Source: Chryseobacterium sp. (GTDB lineage: Bacteria > Bacteroidota > Bacteroidia > Flavobacteriales > Weeksellaceae). From it: a stretch of 64,000 bases of DNA. Positions 1-8,905 of the stretch are shown piece by piece (the stretch's first letter is position 1; each line of letters starts with the position of its first letter). Made by a program: the position numbers and the translations under genes. The notes under the pieces are model-generated. The model made no database searches. It saw only the letters and a program-made list of their open reading frames with translations, and had not been told where the DNA came from. The stretch covers positions 558,001 to 622,000 of the forward strand of contig NZ_JARBTK010000002.1 in NCBI RefSeq assembly GCF_029240215.1, read 5' to 3'.

Positions 1-711
1 TTGCTGTATACCTCTTCTTTTGGCTGTATCTAAAATGACTTGATGCCAGTTTTGATTCAGTTTTCCTTTCTTGGATTTTTCCTGAGAAACTCCTTTTTCG
101 TGCAGCCTGTAAAAATATAAAGGCTCTTTTATAAATGTAAAGTTTCCGGTTTCATATAGTTTTAAATAAAGATCCTGATCTACTGCGGAAGTAAGTGCCG
201 GATTGATTCCTGAAGTTTTATCGTAGGCTGATTTTTTAAATGTGAAAAAATGATTCGCTTCTAAAAAAATATTGAAAAACAGTTGATCTCCGTTTTTTAC
301 CGATTTGGAATGTGGGAATGGTTTTAAAGGTTTTAGATTATGATCACAAAGAAAAAATTTTGAATAAGTCACCACATTTTTTTCTGTATAATTTTTTATA
401 CTGATTTCTATTGCATTTTCTGCCAATGCATCATCAGGGTCTACAAACCCGCAAATTTCTCCTGAAGACAATTCTATACATCTTCTTTTTGTGTAACCAA
501 CTCCCTGATTTTGGTCATTTTTATATAATTTAACTCTTGAATCATTTTTCGTCAGTGTTTCGATTTTTTCAAAAGAATCGTCAGTAGAAAAGTCATCTAC
601 GACAATCATTTCAAAATCTTGAAAAGACTGCTTGAGAAGACTATCATAACATTCTGTGAAATAATGATAATTGTTATAGTGAGCAATAAGAACAGAGAAT
701 TTTTTCATCAT
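1..711 (-). CDS. Glycosyltransferase family 2, C-terminus off window
   Basis: The frame starts at the tandem ATG near 711 and stays open to base 1, so 237 codons are visible and the C-terminus is missing. The protein begins MMKKFSVLIAHYNN and shows a GT-A fold: the nucleotide-binding motif VVDDFSTDDS near residue 40 and an acidic DPDD (DXD) metal motif near residue 90. Family 2 enzymes transfer a sugar from an NDP-sugar to a growing glycan at the inner face of the membrane. It is divergent from asnB and belongs to the polysaccharide locus. Donor and acceptor cannot be read from sequence. Confidence 0.88.
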   Translation of the reverse strand, partial: MMKKFSVLIAHYNNYHYFTECYDSLLKQSFQDFEMIVVDDFSTDDSFEKIETLTKNDSRVKLYKNDQNQGVGYTKRRCIELSSGEICGFVDPDDALAENAIEISIKNYTEKNVVTYSKFFLCDHNLKPLKPFPHSKSVKNGDQLFFNIFLEANHFFTFKKSAYDKTSGINPALTSAVDQDLYLKLYETGNFTFIKEPLYFYRLHEKGVSQEKSKKGKLNQNWHQVILDTAKRRGIQQ

Positions 712-743
712 CAAAAATATGGTCAAAATTAACGAAATAATCT

Positions 744-751
744 TAGATTTG
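744..751 (+). promoter_or_regulatory. -7 box of asnB promoter
   Basis: TAGATTTG matches the Bacteroidota -7 consensus TAnnTTTG and lies 18 nt before the asnB ATG. I see no TTG at the expected -33 distance, so the call rests on one box. Confidence 0.45.
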
Positions 752-768
752 CACCTTAATATTACGAT

Positions 769-2592
769 ATGTGTGGAATTACGGGGATTGTAAAGAAAAA
801 TATTCGAGAAGAAGTTTTCTACCATCAAACTCTTAAAAATATGACGGATTCTATCATCCACAGAGGTCCGGACGATGAAGGTCACGAGTATTTTCAGAAC
901 TGTTTTCTAGGTTTTAGAAGATTGGCAATTGTTGATCTTTCAAAAGACGGGCATCAACCAATGTATTCCAATACAAAAAATGAGTGTATCGTTTTCAACG
1001 GTGAGATTTATGGTTATCGCGACTTGAAAAAGGATCTTTTTGATTATCCTTTCCAAAGTAATACAGACACAGAAGTAATTTTATCACTATTTCAAAAATA
1101 TGGAACAGATCTTCCGAAGCATCTTAACGGAATGTTTGCAATTGCGATCTGGAATGAGCAAAAACAACAGCTTTTCTGCGCGAGAGACCGTTTTGGAGAA
1201 AAACCGTTTTATTATGCTATCGGAAAAAATGGCGAATTTGTTTTTGCCTCAGAAATTAAATCTATTCTTGCGACAGGTCTTGTAGATGCAGAGTTGAATG
1301 ATGAGGCAATTCACCATTTTTTAAAGCATATGTACGTGGATAGTCAGCAAAGTATCTATAAAAACATTAAAGTTTTACCTCCTGCTCATCAACTAATCTT
1401 TAAGGATGAAAAAATTGAAATTTCACAATATTGGAATTTTCCTGATCTGGAATCTAACATTTCGGAAGAAAAAGCTGTAGAGAAATTTCAGAAATTGGTA
1501 GAGCAATCTGTTGAGAAACAATTGGTAGCAGATGTAAAAGTAGGAGCATTTTTGAGTGGAGGCTTAGACTCCGGGACGTTGGTTGCGCTCTCTTCAAAGA
1601 AAAATAATAATTTGACAACTCTCGGATTTCAATATGAAGGTGATTGGGACGAAATGCCTGACGCAAGAAGCATTGCTAAAAAGTATAGTACGGATCATAA
1701 AGAAGTAAGTCTGCAAAAATCAGAAATTCCTAAAACACTTGTGGAAGTTTTGCAAAAATTAGACGAACCGCTTGCAGATACAGCTATTCTTGCGACTTAT
1801 ACAATATGTAAAGAAGCAGCGAAAAACATGACCGTCGTGATCACAGGTAATGCAGGAGACGAGCTTTTTGGTGGTTATAAATGGTATCAGCAAGAAAAAG
1901 AAATTCTTGAGAAAGGAGGTGCTAATTCTGCATTCCTTCCATTTTATAAAATTGGCTCAACCCTTAGTGAGAAGGTAGGACTTGAAAAATCAAGACTTTA
2001 CTTTTTAGATAAAATTTTCAGATCTAAATTTCCTGATATTGTAGCGTATCAGAAAGGAAAGGTTCACAGTAATTTTTCGGAAGAAGAAGTTTTTCAATTA
2101 CTAAAAAGCAAACAAAATTACGAGCATCAATACAATTTTAATTTAGATAAAAACAATCTGAATACCTGTATGAAAATGGATCTCACCAATATCATTCCGG
2201 GAGATTATCTCGTAAAAGATGACAGAATCGCAATGATGCATTCTATTGAGTTGAGAACACCTTTTCTGGATAAAGATCTCGTTGAATTTTGTGCAGCACT
2301 TCCTGCCAAATATAAAGTGGACAGCAGTAATACAAAGATCATACTCAGAAAGGCATTTGGAGATCTGCTTACAGAAAACATCCTGAATAAGAAAAAACAA
2401 GGTTTCGGAGCACCCATCAGTGATTGGCTGAAGATCCCGGCAATGGAGGAACTTACGGAGAAAATTCTAAAAAAATCTTCATCAAAAATCTTTAAAAAAT
2501 TAGATTTTCAGCAAGTTCAAAAGCAACTGAGCTATAATTATAAGCATTGGTCGCTTTTGGTTCTTGGAATTTGGATGGAAGAACATTTATAA
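769..2592 (+). CDS. asnB: AsnB-type glutamine-dependent amidotransferase
   Basis: A 607-residue two-domain asparagine synthetase homologue. After Met removal, Cys2 (MCGITGI) is the N-terminal nucleophile of the class II glutaminase domain (about 1-200), which frees ammonia from glutamine. The synthetase domain carries the ATP-pyrophosphatase loop SGGLDS at residues 263-268. In polysaccharide loci such homologues are often thought to amidate uronic acids rather than make asparagine. The UDP-sugar dehydrogenase at 19667-20980 would supply a suitable substrate, so that role is my inference. It is one of only two plus-strand genes in the locus and converges on the GT4 gene with a 6-bp overlap. 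An ordinary asparagine synthetase is the alternative. Confidence 0.9.
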   Translation: MCGITGIVKKNIREEVFYHQTLKNMTDSIIHRGPDDEGHEYFQNCFLGFRRLAIVDLSKDGHQPMYSNTKNECIVFNGEIYGYRDLKKDLFDYPFQSNTDTEVILSLFQKYGTDLPKHLNGMFAIAIWNEQKQQLFCARDRFGEKPFYYAIGKNGEFVFASEIKSILATGLVDAELNDEAIHHFLKHMYVDSQQSIYKNIKVLPPAHQLIFKDEKIEISQYWNFPDLESNISEEKAVEKFQKLVEQSVEKQLVADVKVGAFLSGGLDSGTLVALSSKKNNNLTTLGFQYEGDWDEMPDARSIAKKYSTDHKEVSLQKSEIPKTLVEVLQKLDEPLADTAILATYTICKEAAKNMTVVITGNAGDELFGGYKWYQQEKEILEKGGANSAFLPFYKIGSTLSEKVGLEKSRLYFLDKIFRSKFPDIVAYQKGKVHSNFSEEEVFQLLKSKQNYEHQYNFNLDKNNLNTCMKMDLTNIIPGDYLVKDDRIAMMHSIELRTPFLDKDLVEFCAALPAKYKVDSSNTKIILRKAFGDLLTENILNKKKQGFGAPISDWLKIPAMEELTEKILKKSSSKIFKKLDFQQVQKQLSYNYKHWSLLVLGIWMEEHL

Positions 2593-3702
2593 AGCTACCG
2601 CTTTACGAATAGCTTTTTCCACTTCTTCGATATGTTTTCTCATCGAGAAGTTTTCGTAGATAAATTTTTTCCCGTTTTTCCCGAAATTTTGACTAAGAGA
2701 GGGGCTTTCTAGCAGGTGAATCATTTTTTCACCCATATTTTCCCAGTCATTTTCGTCAACAAGAAAACCTGTTTCTCCATCAATTACGGTGTCAATAATC
2801 CCGCCGTGTTTTGTTGAAACAACAGCTAATCCTGCAGCAGAAGCTTCTAATATTGCTACCGGAGTTCCTTCTGCATCGCCGATTTTTGTAGTGATAGAAT
2901 GCTGTACAAATATTGCACTTTTTGCGAGTAATTCCATCTGTTGTTCTTGTGATATCCAGCCCGGAAAATCTACAGAATTTTCAATTTTCAATACTGTGAC
3001 CAAATTTTTCGTTTCTTCAAAAAGTTCGCCTTCACCTGCAAAAATAAGTTTAGCTTTTGGAAATTTCTGTAGTACTTTATGAAATGCTTTTATGGTGGAA
3101 AGAGGCGATTTCATTTCTGCAAATCTACCGATTGCGATAAAAGTCTGAGAATGATAGTCTGGATTAATATTGAAAAATTCATCTCTTGCGCCCAATGGAG
3201 AAAAAATAATTTGGTTATCCTGAAAGCCAAATTCTTTCAGCTTTGGAATCATGTTTTTTGCAACAGGAATAACCAATGATTTGTACTTTGCAAGTTTTTC
3301 ATATTCATCCCAATTGCTTTTAACAATTTCTTTTTTGTGAACTTCATATCCCAAAACATTTGCTACAATGGGAATGTTAAGCTCTTCACAAGCCTCTCTG
3401 ATCGCAGAACCGGTATTCATGAATTCTGCAAGAACACAATCGATTTTTTCGTTTCGCAGTATTTTTTTGAAACGGTTTTTGATAAGTGAATTTAATTTTC
3501 TTTGATTTTTTAATGAAATAAAAGAATACCAATATCTTATCAATTTTTGTTGCCTCAAAGAAGTTCCCATATAAAAATAAGGAATAAAGCCTCCGAATAA
3601 AACAATTTTATCGAAGGGAAGAAATTCAATATAATTTCTGCTGAAAGAACCCATTGGTTTGAATCTTCCGTTGGTTGCTATAGCGATCTTTATTTTTTCC
3701 AT
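2587..3702 (-). CDS. Glycosyltransferase family 4 (GT-B)
   Basis: A 371-residue protein whose C-terminal half has the GT4 pattern: IAIGRFAEMKSPL, FAGEGE, and the acidic donor-binding stretch EGTPVAILEASAAGLAVVSTKHGG (an E-x7-E type motif). Family 4 enzymes are retaining, cytoplasmic or membrane-peripheral, and use NDP-sugar donors. The N-terminal acceptor domain is variable, so the acceptor is unknown. The start overlaps the upstream GT2 gene by 13 bp, which indicates translational coupling within the minus-strand operon. Confidence 0.9.
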   Translation of the reverse strand: MEKIKIAIATNGRFKPMGSFSRNYIEFLPFDKIVLFGGFIPYFYMGTSLRQQKLIRYWYSFISLKNQRKLNSLIKNRFKKILRNEKIDCVLAEFMNTGSAIREACEELNIPIVANVLGYEVHKKEIVKSNWDEYEKLAKYKSLVIPVAKNMIPKLKEFGFQDNQIIFSPLGARDEFFNINPDYHSQTFIAIGRFAEMKSPLSTIKAFHKVLQKFPKAKLIFAGEGELFEETKNLVTVLKIENSVDFPGWISQEQQMELLAKSAIFVQHSITTKIGDAEGTPVAILEASAAGLAVVSTKHGGIIDTVIDGETGFLVDENDWENMGEKMIHLLESPSLSQNFGKNGKKFIYENFSMRKHIEEVEKAIRKAVAL

Positions 3703-4634
3703 CTGTTGCTGACTTTTATGAAAATTCCTTTATAGAACAATTGGGCTTTAGAAATATTCAAAAAAGAATACTTAGAAATCCTGAAAAAAGATGATTTAAA
3801 TATTTCTTTCAGTGAATGATCCCGAATCCATTCATTAATTAAATTGATGTATACTGTTTGTTTTTCATGGTTACTGTATTCAAAGTTTTCAAGGAAAAAA
3901 TGATTTGCTTTTATTTTTTCTTCAATTCTTCTTTCTCTTTTTTCCACAGTATTATAATTTCTGGTAGATTGAGATAAGTGTCTGAAATAGTTTTGTTTGG
4001 TCGCATGGAAATAAACGTTGCCCTTTAATAAAATATGTGCATAAAAAAGCCAGTCACCAGAAGTTTTAAAATCCTGAATATGCTCTATTGCATTTTTTGC
4101 AAGATCTTTTTTAAAGATAACCGAACTGGCATTTAAAATAAAATTTTTCTTTGAAAGATATTCTTTTACGTAAGTTTTACCATCAATTTTGTGGTCGTTA
4201 TTCCAAAGAGAGGCATCAAGTTCTTGAGTGTATTTTTGTATTGTATTGAAAAAAGGTTCCTCATTTTCACCGATTAAATAAGAGTCACAGTAATACAACG
4301 AAATGTCCTGAGTCTTTTTAAGGATTGTATTTGCCGTCTCCAAAAAATCAGCCGTGCAGAAGTCATCACTTTCTGCAATCCAGATGTAATTATATTTCGA
4401 TAATTCCAGACCTTTTTTCCATTGGGCAAAAGGACTCCCGGAATTGGCAGTGTTATAAATTTTGTGGGTAATTCTTGAATCACTGTATGAATCAATAATT
4501 TCGATACTTTCGTCAGTCGAATGATCGTCTAAAATAATCACTTCAAAATCTATAAAAGTCTGCTGAAGTACCGAATCAATTCTTTTTTTTAGAAAGCGTG
4601 CATGATTGTAATTTGGAATAATAACAGAAAACAT
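3690..4634 (-). CDS. Glycosyltransferase family 2
   Basis: A 314-residue GT-A enzyme. It opens with FSVIIPNYNHARFLKKRI, followed by the nucleotide-binding VIILDDHSTDES and the acidic metal motif ESDD (IAESDDFC). The C-terminal third is basic and has no clear membrane segment. It overlaps the downstream GT4 by 13 bp and follows the upstream gene by one base, so these genes are surely cotranscribed. It should add one sugar to the repeat unit; donor and linkage are not predictable. Confidence 0.88.
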   Translation of the reverse strand: MFSVIIPNYNHARFLKKRIDSVLQQTFIDFEVIILDDHSTDESIEIIDSYSDSRITHKIYNTANSGSPFAQWKKGLELSKYNYIWIAESDDFCTADFLETANTILKKTQDISLYYCDSYLIGENEEPFFNTIQKYTQELDASLWNNDHKIDGKTYVKEYLSKKNFILNASSVIFKKDLAKNAIEHIQDFKTSGDWLFYAHILLKGNVYFHATKQNYFRHLSQSTRNYNTVEKRERRIEEKIKANHFFLENFEYSNHEKQTVYINLINEWIRDHSLKEIFKSSFFRISKYSFLNISKAQLFYKGIFIKVSNRWKK

Positions 4635-4635
4635 A

Positions 4636-5430
4636 TTAATAATCTTTTTTATACCCTGTTAATTCTCCTTTATCATCTAATTTCCAGGAAGCGGAATTTC
4701 CGGCTTTCGTAAAGTAGTAACGCTGCTCTTCAGTATAATTTTCCGGATCTACAAACCAACCCATATGCTGGCTTGTATAATTACCTCCAAATCTTAGAGC
4801 TTTATAAAAATTAACACTTTTGAAATGTATCGGATATTGTGGTTTGTATAAGGCAAATGTGGTGTCAATATCTGCCAAATAAACATTTTCTTTCACTTCG
4901 TTTTCCCAATATTTTTTTTCCCATTCAATGACTTTATTTTTGATTGGGTAAGAATCAGGTATGTTTTCTAAATCTAATGCAAAACCCACTTTTGTGATTT
5001 TATGGAAGTTTTTTTCCAACTCGGAGATAAAATTCTGAACAAAATCAATAGGAAGGTCAAAATTGGGTATGATATCTGGATCTGTCAAAAAATAGTATCC
5101 TTTTGCATACTTTTCTATAAGTTGAGGGGAATCAAAAAACACACGGTATCCTTTATTGGTAGCTTGTCTTTCAATATGTACTTTATCTTTGATTTCCTCA
5201 AAATATTTTAAAAGGGGTTCATAGGTCGAGCAATTATCAATAATTACAATATTTGAAAAGTTTCTCTGGATAAAAAAATCAATAAGATTTCTAAGGCTCT
5301 CAAGTTGATTATAACTAATGATGATTATAGGAATCTCTGTAACATTTTTTAATTGTGATCTTATTGTTTTATTTGATTTTTTAAGATATAAATAAAATAG
5401 ATATTGTAAGAAGTTTTTGATTTTTTTCAT
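4636..5430 (-). CDS. GT2-like glycosyltransferase
   Basis: A 264-residue protein with a GT-A-like N-terminus (IPIIIISYNQLESLRNLI, then VIIDNCSTYEPL) and an acidic DPDI motif (FLTDPDIIPNF) that can serve as DXD. It is shorter than its neighbours and more divergent after the metal motif, ending with a region rich in aromatic and charged residues (YTSQHMGWFVDPENY). It sits between a hexapeptide acyltransferase and another GT2 on the minus strand. Membership of the GT2 clan is fairly secure; the substrate is unknown. Confidence 0.75.
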   Translation of the reverse strand: MKKIKNFLQYLFYLYLKKSNKTIRSQLKNVTEIPIIIISYNQLESLRNLIDFFIQRNFSNIVIIDNCSTYEPLLKYFEEIKDKVHIERQATNKGYRVFFDSPQLIEKYAKGYYFLTDPDIIPNFDLPIDFVQNFISELEKNFHKITKVGFALDLENIPDSYPIKNKVIEWEKKYWENEVKENVYLADIDTTFALYKPQYPIHFKSVNFYKALRFGGNYTSQHMGWFVDPENYTEEQRYYFTKAGNSASWKLDDKGELTGYKKDY

Positions 5431-5444
5431 TGGGGCAAACTTGA

Positions 5445-6011
5445 TTATAGGAAATTTACGTGATGATCTTGCTTATTGATGATAATAGAATTGTCGGGAA
5501 CATCCTTATAAATCACGCAGCCTGCACCCAGAATCACATTATTACCAATGGTAACATCTTTTAGGATAATTACATTTGCCCCTGTCCATACATTGTTGCC
5601 TATTTTTACTTTACCGGTATTAAATTCAGTTTTAGAAACGGAAAAAGGCTCTTTTGTGTATTGATGGTTATGGTCAAAAATTTTCATTCCTTCACCTAAA
5701 ATACAATTTTCACCAATACTGATTTCTCCAAGACAAGAAATTGTTGCTCTGGTTATGTAAGTGTTTTTTCCAATATTCAGTTTTGCATTGGACTTTACCG
5801 TAATGTAGTTAAACTGGTTGATTGTCACATTTTCAGCAATATTAAACAATGCTGTGGGTGATAGGTCGAAATAGTTATCACTTCCTGTTTTAAAACTTTG
5901 ATGAATATTACTTCCTGTTGTGAAAAATAAATTTCGCTGTTTCGCTGTGATACACAGATTGACAAAGTTTTTTAATTTTATAAATAAAAAGCCTAGAGCA
6001 GTTTTCATCAT
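5445..6011 (-). CDS. Hexapeptide-repeat acyltransferase
   Basis: A 188-residue left-handed beta-helix acyltransferase. Hexapeptide repeats run from about residue 60 to 175, for example ISIGENCILGEGM, VKIGNNVWTGANVIIL and VTIGNNVILGAGCVI. The segment IFDHNHQYTKEPFS contains the His and loop typical of maltose/galactoside-type O-acetyltransferases (WbbJ/LacA-like). It probably uses acetyl-CoA to O-acetylate a sugar of the surface glycan in the cytoplasm. It is the first gene of its minus-strand run, with a divergent GT2 at 6097. Confidence 0.85.
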   Translation of the reverse strand: MMKTALGFLFIKLKNFVNLCITAKQRNLFFTTGSNIHQSFKTGSDNYFDLSPTALFNIAENVTINQFNYITVKSNAKLNIGKNTYITRATISCLGEISIGENCILGEGMKIFDHNHQYTKEPFSVSKTEFNTGKVKIGNNVWTGANVIILKDVTIGNNVILGAGCVIYKDVPDNSIIINKQDHHVNFL

Positions 6012-6033
6012 CTTTTTTTCTAATCATTTGATA

Positions 6034-6041
6034 CAAAGATA
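6034..6041 (-). promoter_or_regulatory. -7 box for acyltransferase run
   Basis: Read on the minus strand this is TATCTTTG, a full TAnnTTTG match, 22 bases before the acyltransferase ATG. No clear TTG is visible at -33. Confidence 0.4.
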
Positions 6042-6062
6042 AAGTTTTAGTGTTTATTTATA

Positions 6063-6070
6063 TATTTTTG
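6063..6070 (+). promoter_or_regulatory. -7 box for plus-strand GT2
   Basis: TATTTTTG matches TAnnTTTG and lies 26 bases before the ATG at 6097. It makes a divergent promoter pair with the box at 6034-6041. No TTG stands at -33. Confidence 0.4.
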
Positions 6071-6096
6071 CTTGAAATTAAGCATTAATATTTCTT

Positions 6097-7092
6097 ATGA
6101 ATCCTTTGGTGACTGTCTCCGTTCCTATTTTTAAATGTGAAGCATTTATTGAAAACTGTCTTAGGTCTGTTAAGGATCAGAGTTATCAAAATATTGAAGT
6201 CATTTTAGTTAATGATCAAACCCCCGATAAAAGTATTTCTATTGCTGAAAAAATGATCAGTGAATATCACTTGTCAAACTGGAAAGTCATTCATTTAAAA
6301 GAAAATTCGGGACTTTCTGTCGTAAGAAATGAAGGAATTCTGAATGCAAAAGGAAAATATATTTTATTTGTTGACAGTGATGATGAGCTTTATCCTGACG
6401 CTATTGACAATTTGGTAAAAAAGGCAGAAGAAAATGATGCTGAAATTACAATGGGAGAAGTTCAGGGGATCAAAATACCGTCACAGGAGATTGTTGATGT
6501 TTTTCCTATTCATACCAAAACAGATATTCTGGAGGGGAATCAAAAGATTTTTGAAGAACTTGTAAATGGTGGATTTGCGGTGTCTTCCTGGAATAAATTG
6601 ATATTGGTTGATTTTCTGCGTAAGAATGATTTGTATTTTACTAAAGGCTTGTACGCACAAGATTCTCTCCATACTTTCGAGATGGGATTGTATCTGCAAA
6701 AAATCGTTTTTTTAAGAAAAAAAACTTACAAATATTATCTCCATCAGGAATCGGTGATTCATAACCGCAAGAAAATTCATTTTGATAACTGGATTACCAT
6801 AGCACAAAAAATAAATACGTATTTGCTCAAAGAAAAAAACAGCTCCCGAAAAAAACTCATTCTTGAATATTTAGTCAGCTTCAAAGCAATAACGCTTGAA
6901 ATGAATTGGAAAGCACAGCAAAACGAACAGCTTTGGAAGGTGAGTTATAAAGCTTATAGTAAACTCGGTGGTTTAAGTTTTCTAAATTATTTATCTGGTA
7001 ATTATTCTTCAAAAATGAAAAAGCAGGATCTTTTTTACAGATTACCGTTATCTTTGGGATACAAATTTTTCCGTTGGAGATTTGATAGATGA
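6097..7092 (+). CDS. Glycosyltransferase family 2
   Basis: A 331-residue GT-A enzyme: VTVSVPIFKCEAFIENCLRS, nucleotide-binding VILVNDQTPDKS, and the metal motif DSDD (LFVDSDDELYPDA). The C-terminal region is basic and aromatic, typical of membrane-peripheral polysaccharide transferases. It lies on the plus strand inside a minus-strand cluster with its own -7 box, so it is transcribed separately. It converges on the SDR gene at 7117 with only 24 bp between. Donor and acceptor are unknown. Confidence 0.88.
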   Translation: MNPLVTVSVPIFKCEAFIENCLRSVKDQSYQNIEVILVNDQTPDKSISIAEKMISEYHLSNWKVIHLKENSGLSVVRNEGILNAKGKYILFVDSDDELYPDAIDNLVKKAEENDAEITMGEVQGIKIPSQEIVDVFPIHTKTDILEGNQKIFEELVNGGFAVSSWNKLILVDFLRKNDLYFTKGLYAQDSLHTFEMGLYLQKIVFLRKKTYKYYLHQESVIHNRKKIHFDNWITIAQKINTYLLKEKNSSRKKLILEYLVSFKAITLEMNWKAQQNEQLWKVSYKAYSKLGGLSFLNYLSGNYSSKMKKQDLFYRLPLSLGYKFFRWRFDR

Positions 7093-7116
7093 ATGAAGTC
7101 TCTTTCGTCTGTGGTG

Positions 7117-7800
7117 TCACAAAGAATAATATTTCTCAAGAATACTAAAGAGGTACAATTCTTTATCTGTTAAATTATTTTTCACAAAATAATGTTCAAC
7201 ATCGGGTATATTAATGTCATAACCTGAGCCACTTTTTATCAGATTAATATCAACTCTTTTACTGTAAAAACGTTCTATAATTTCTAAGATTTCAATGATA
7301 GAATAATTTTTAATGTAAGCGAGATTAATAATATTATTAAAATTCTGATTGTCAATTAAATCAAAAGTTATTTTTCTAATGTCATCAGTGTCAATCAAAT
7401 TGCGTGTTGCTTTTGTATGAACATTGATAGTTTCATTGTTTTTTACGGCATTTACAATATAATTCATCAAAAGATTGGGATTGCCCCCTTTTCCGACGGC
7501 ATTGCTGACTCTCAGAATCAAATATTTTTCACACGAATTTTTAATTATCTGCTCCATTTTGAGTTTATGAAGTACATAATTGCTGTTGCTTTTGGAAGAA
7601 TCGTAAATGCTACAGGTAGAAAAATAAACAAAAATCTTATCTTGATTTTCAGCAATTGTTTGTTTGATCAAATTTTCTTCTCGGTTAAATTCTTCAGGTC
7701 TGGTTTCTAAAGAATTTGAAACACCAGATGCAAAGAAAATTGTATTTTCTCTGTCACACCCTTTAAATAATGAGGCGATTAGCCCTCTGCCAACTATCAT
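7117..7800 (-). CDS. Short SDR, NAD(P)-dependent epimerase/dehydratase-like
   Basis: A 227-residue extended-SDR-like protein, shorter than the usual 300-350. The nucleotide-binding glycines are at the extreme N-terminus (VGRGLIA). A Ser is followed by the catalytic pair in NYVLHKLKM (Y-x3-K), then RVSNAVGKGGNPNLL and RNLIDTDDI, typical of the substrate half. The start overlaps wecB by 4 bp (ATGA), so the two are translationally coupled and probably act in one nucleotide-sugar pathway. Reduction or epimerisation of a WecB product is my inference. Confidence 0.75.
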   Translation of the reverse strand: MIVGRGLIASLFKGCDRENTIFFASGVSNSLETRPEEFNREENLIKQTIAENQDKIFVYFSTCSIYDSSKSNSNYVLHKLKMEQIIKNSCEKYLILRVSNAVGKGGNPNLLMNYIVNAVKNNETINVHTKATRNLIDTDDIRKITFDLIDNQNFNNIINLAYIKNYSIIEILEIIERFYSKRVDINLIKSGSGYDINIPDVEHYFVKNNLTDKELYLFSILEKYYSL

Positions 7801-8876
7801 TCTAATACTTTTTTAACAATTTTTTCAGCAGAATTTCCGTCACCAAAGGGGTTATTTTCACTTTTGAAAATATATTCTTCAGGGTTATTATAAATGAAAT
7901 TAAAGCTGCTTTTAATTTTCTGAATATCTGTTCCTACCAAAATACCACAATTGCAAGAAATTACTTCCGGTCTTTCGGTTTCTTCACGTAGAATTAATAC
8001 TCTTTTCTGCAAACTTGGTGCTTCCTCCTGTATTCCTCCCGAGTCTGAAATAATTAGTTTAGACTTTGCCATTTTTCTGATAGCATCAAGATAAGAAAGT
8101 GGTTCTGTGAAATTTATATTTTTTGGAGTTCCGTTCTCAAAAGCTTCCATAATGATTTTTCTCGTATTGGGATTGGGATGCAATGCCCATTCAAATTGAG
8201 CTTCAGGGTTTTCTTCAGCCAACTCTTTGACAGCCTGAGCGATATTTCTCAATGGCTGACCAATGTTTTCCCTTCTGTGAGCGGTAATAAATACAAAATC
8301 TTTGTATTCAACGGCAATATTTTCTTTTTTTGTGACGTATTGAATCATATCGACAATACTGTTTCCAACCAAAGAAATATTGTTTTCCGAAATATTTTCC
8401 TTTAAAAGATTTTGTTTTGCCAATTCTGTAGGAGAAAAATTAACATCAGCTGTTAACGAAACAACACGCCTGTTGAACTCTTCAGGAAAAGGAAGTTTTA
8501 TATCTGATGTGCGAAGACCTGCTTCGATATGATAAAATTTTCTTTGTTCCAGAAAAGCAACCATTGATGATGCTAAAACGGTAAAAGTATCACCTTGTGC
8601 AATAATTTTTTGAATATTTTCTTGATGAACTAAATTGGATATTTCATCAATCAGTTTTGCGATAAGATTAGAATTTGTAAAAGCCAAAGATTGTACAGAA
8701 AGTTGATAATCAGGTTGTACATCAAAACTTTGTTCCATCTCTGTAAGAAGAGAATCGTGTTGCCCGGTATTGACGATACAGATCTTCTGATTTCTTTTTC
8801 TGAACTCATTGATGATGGGGAAGACCTTTAGGAATTCTGGTCTTGTTCCGTAAATAATCGCAATTTTATCATTCAT
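7797..8876 (-). CDS. wecB: UDP-GlcNAc 2-epimerase (non-hydrolysing)
   Basis: A 359-residue protein of normal family length. Diagnostic segments are IAIIYGTRPEFLKVFPII, NTGQHDSLL, EAGLRTSDIKLPFPEEFNR, TAHRRENIG and SDSGGIQEEAPSL, which form the active-site cleft of WecB/MnaA. These enzymes interconvert UDP-GlcNAc and UDP-ManNAc in the cytoplasm; relatives such as FnlC act on 6-deoxy derivatives. Here it is coupled to a short SDR, so the product may be a modified HexNAc rather than plain ManNAc. Confidence 0.92.
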   Translation of the reverse strand: MNDKIAIIYGTRPEFLKVFPIINEFRKRNQKICIVNTGQHDSLLTEMEQSFDVQPDYQLSVQSLAFTNSNLIAKLIDEISNLVHQENIQKIIAQGDTFTVLASSMVAFLEQRKFYHIEAGLRTSDIKLPFPEEFNRRVVSLTADVNFSPTELAKQNLLKENISENNISLVGNSIVDMIQYVTKKENIAVEYKDFVFITAHRRENIGQPLRNIAQAVKELAEENPEAQFEWALHPNPNTRKIIMEAFENGTPKNINFTEPLSYLDAIRKMAKSKLIISDSGGIQEEAPSLQKRVLILREETERPEVISCNCGILVGTDIQKIKSSFNFIYNNPEEYIFKSENNPFGDGNSAEKIVKKVLE

Positions 8877-8905
8877 CCTATATGTTTTTGTAAAAATAAT
8901 AAAAC

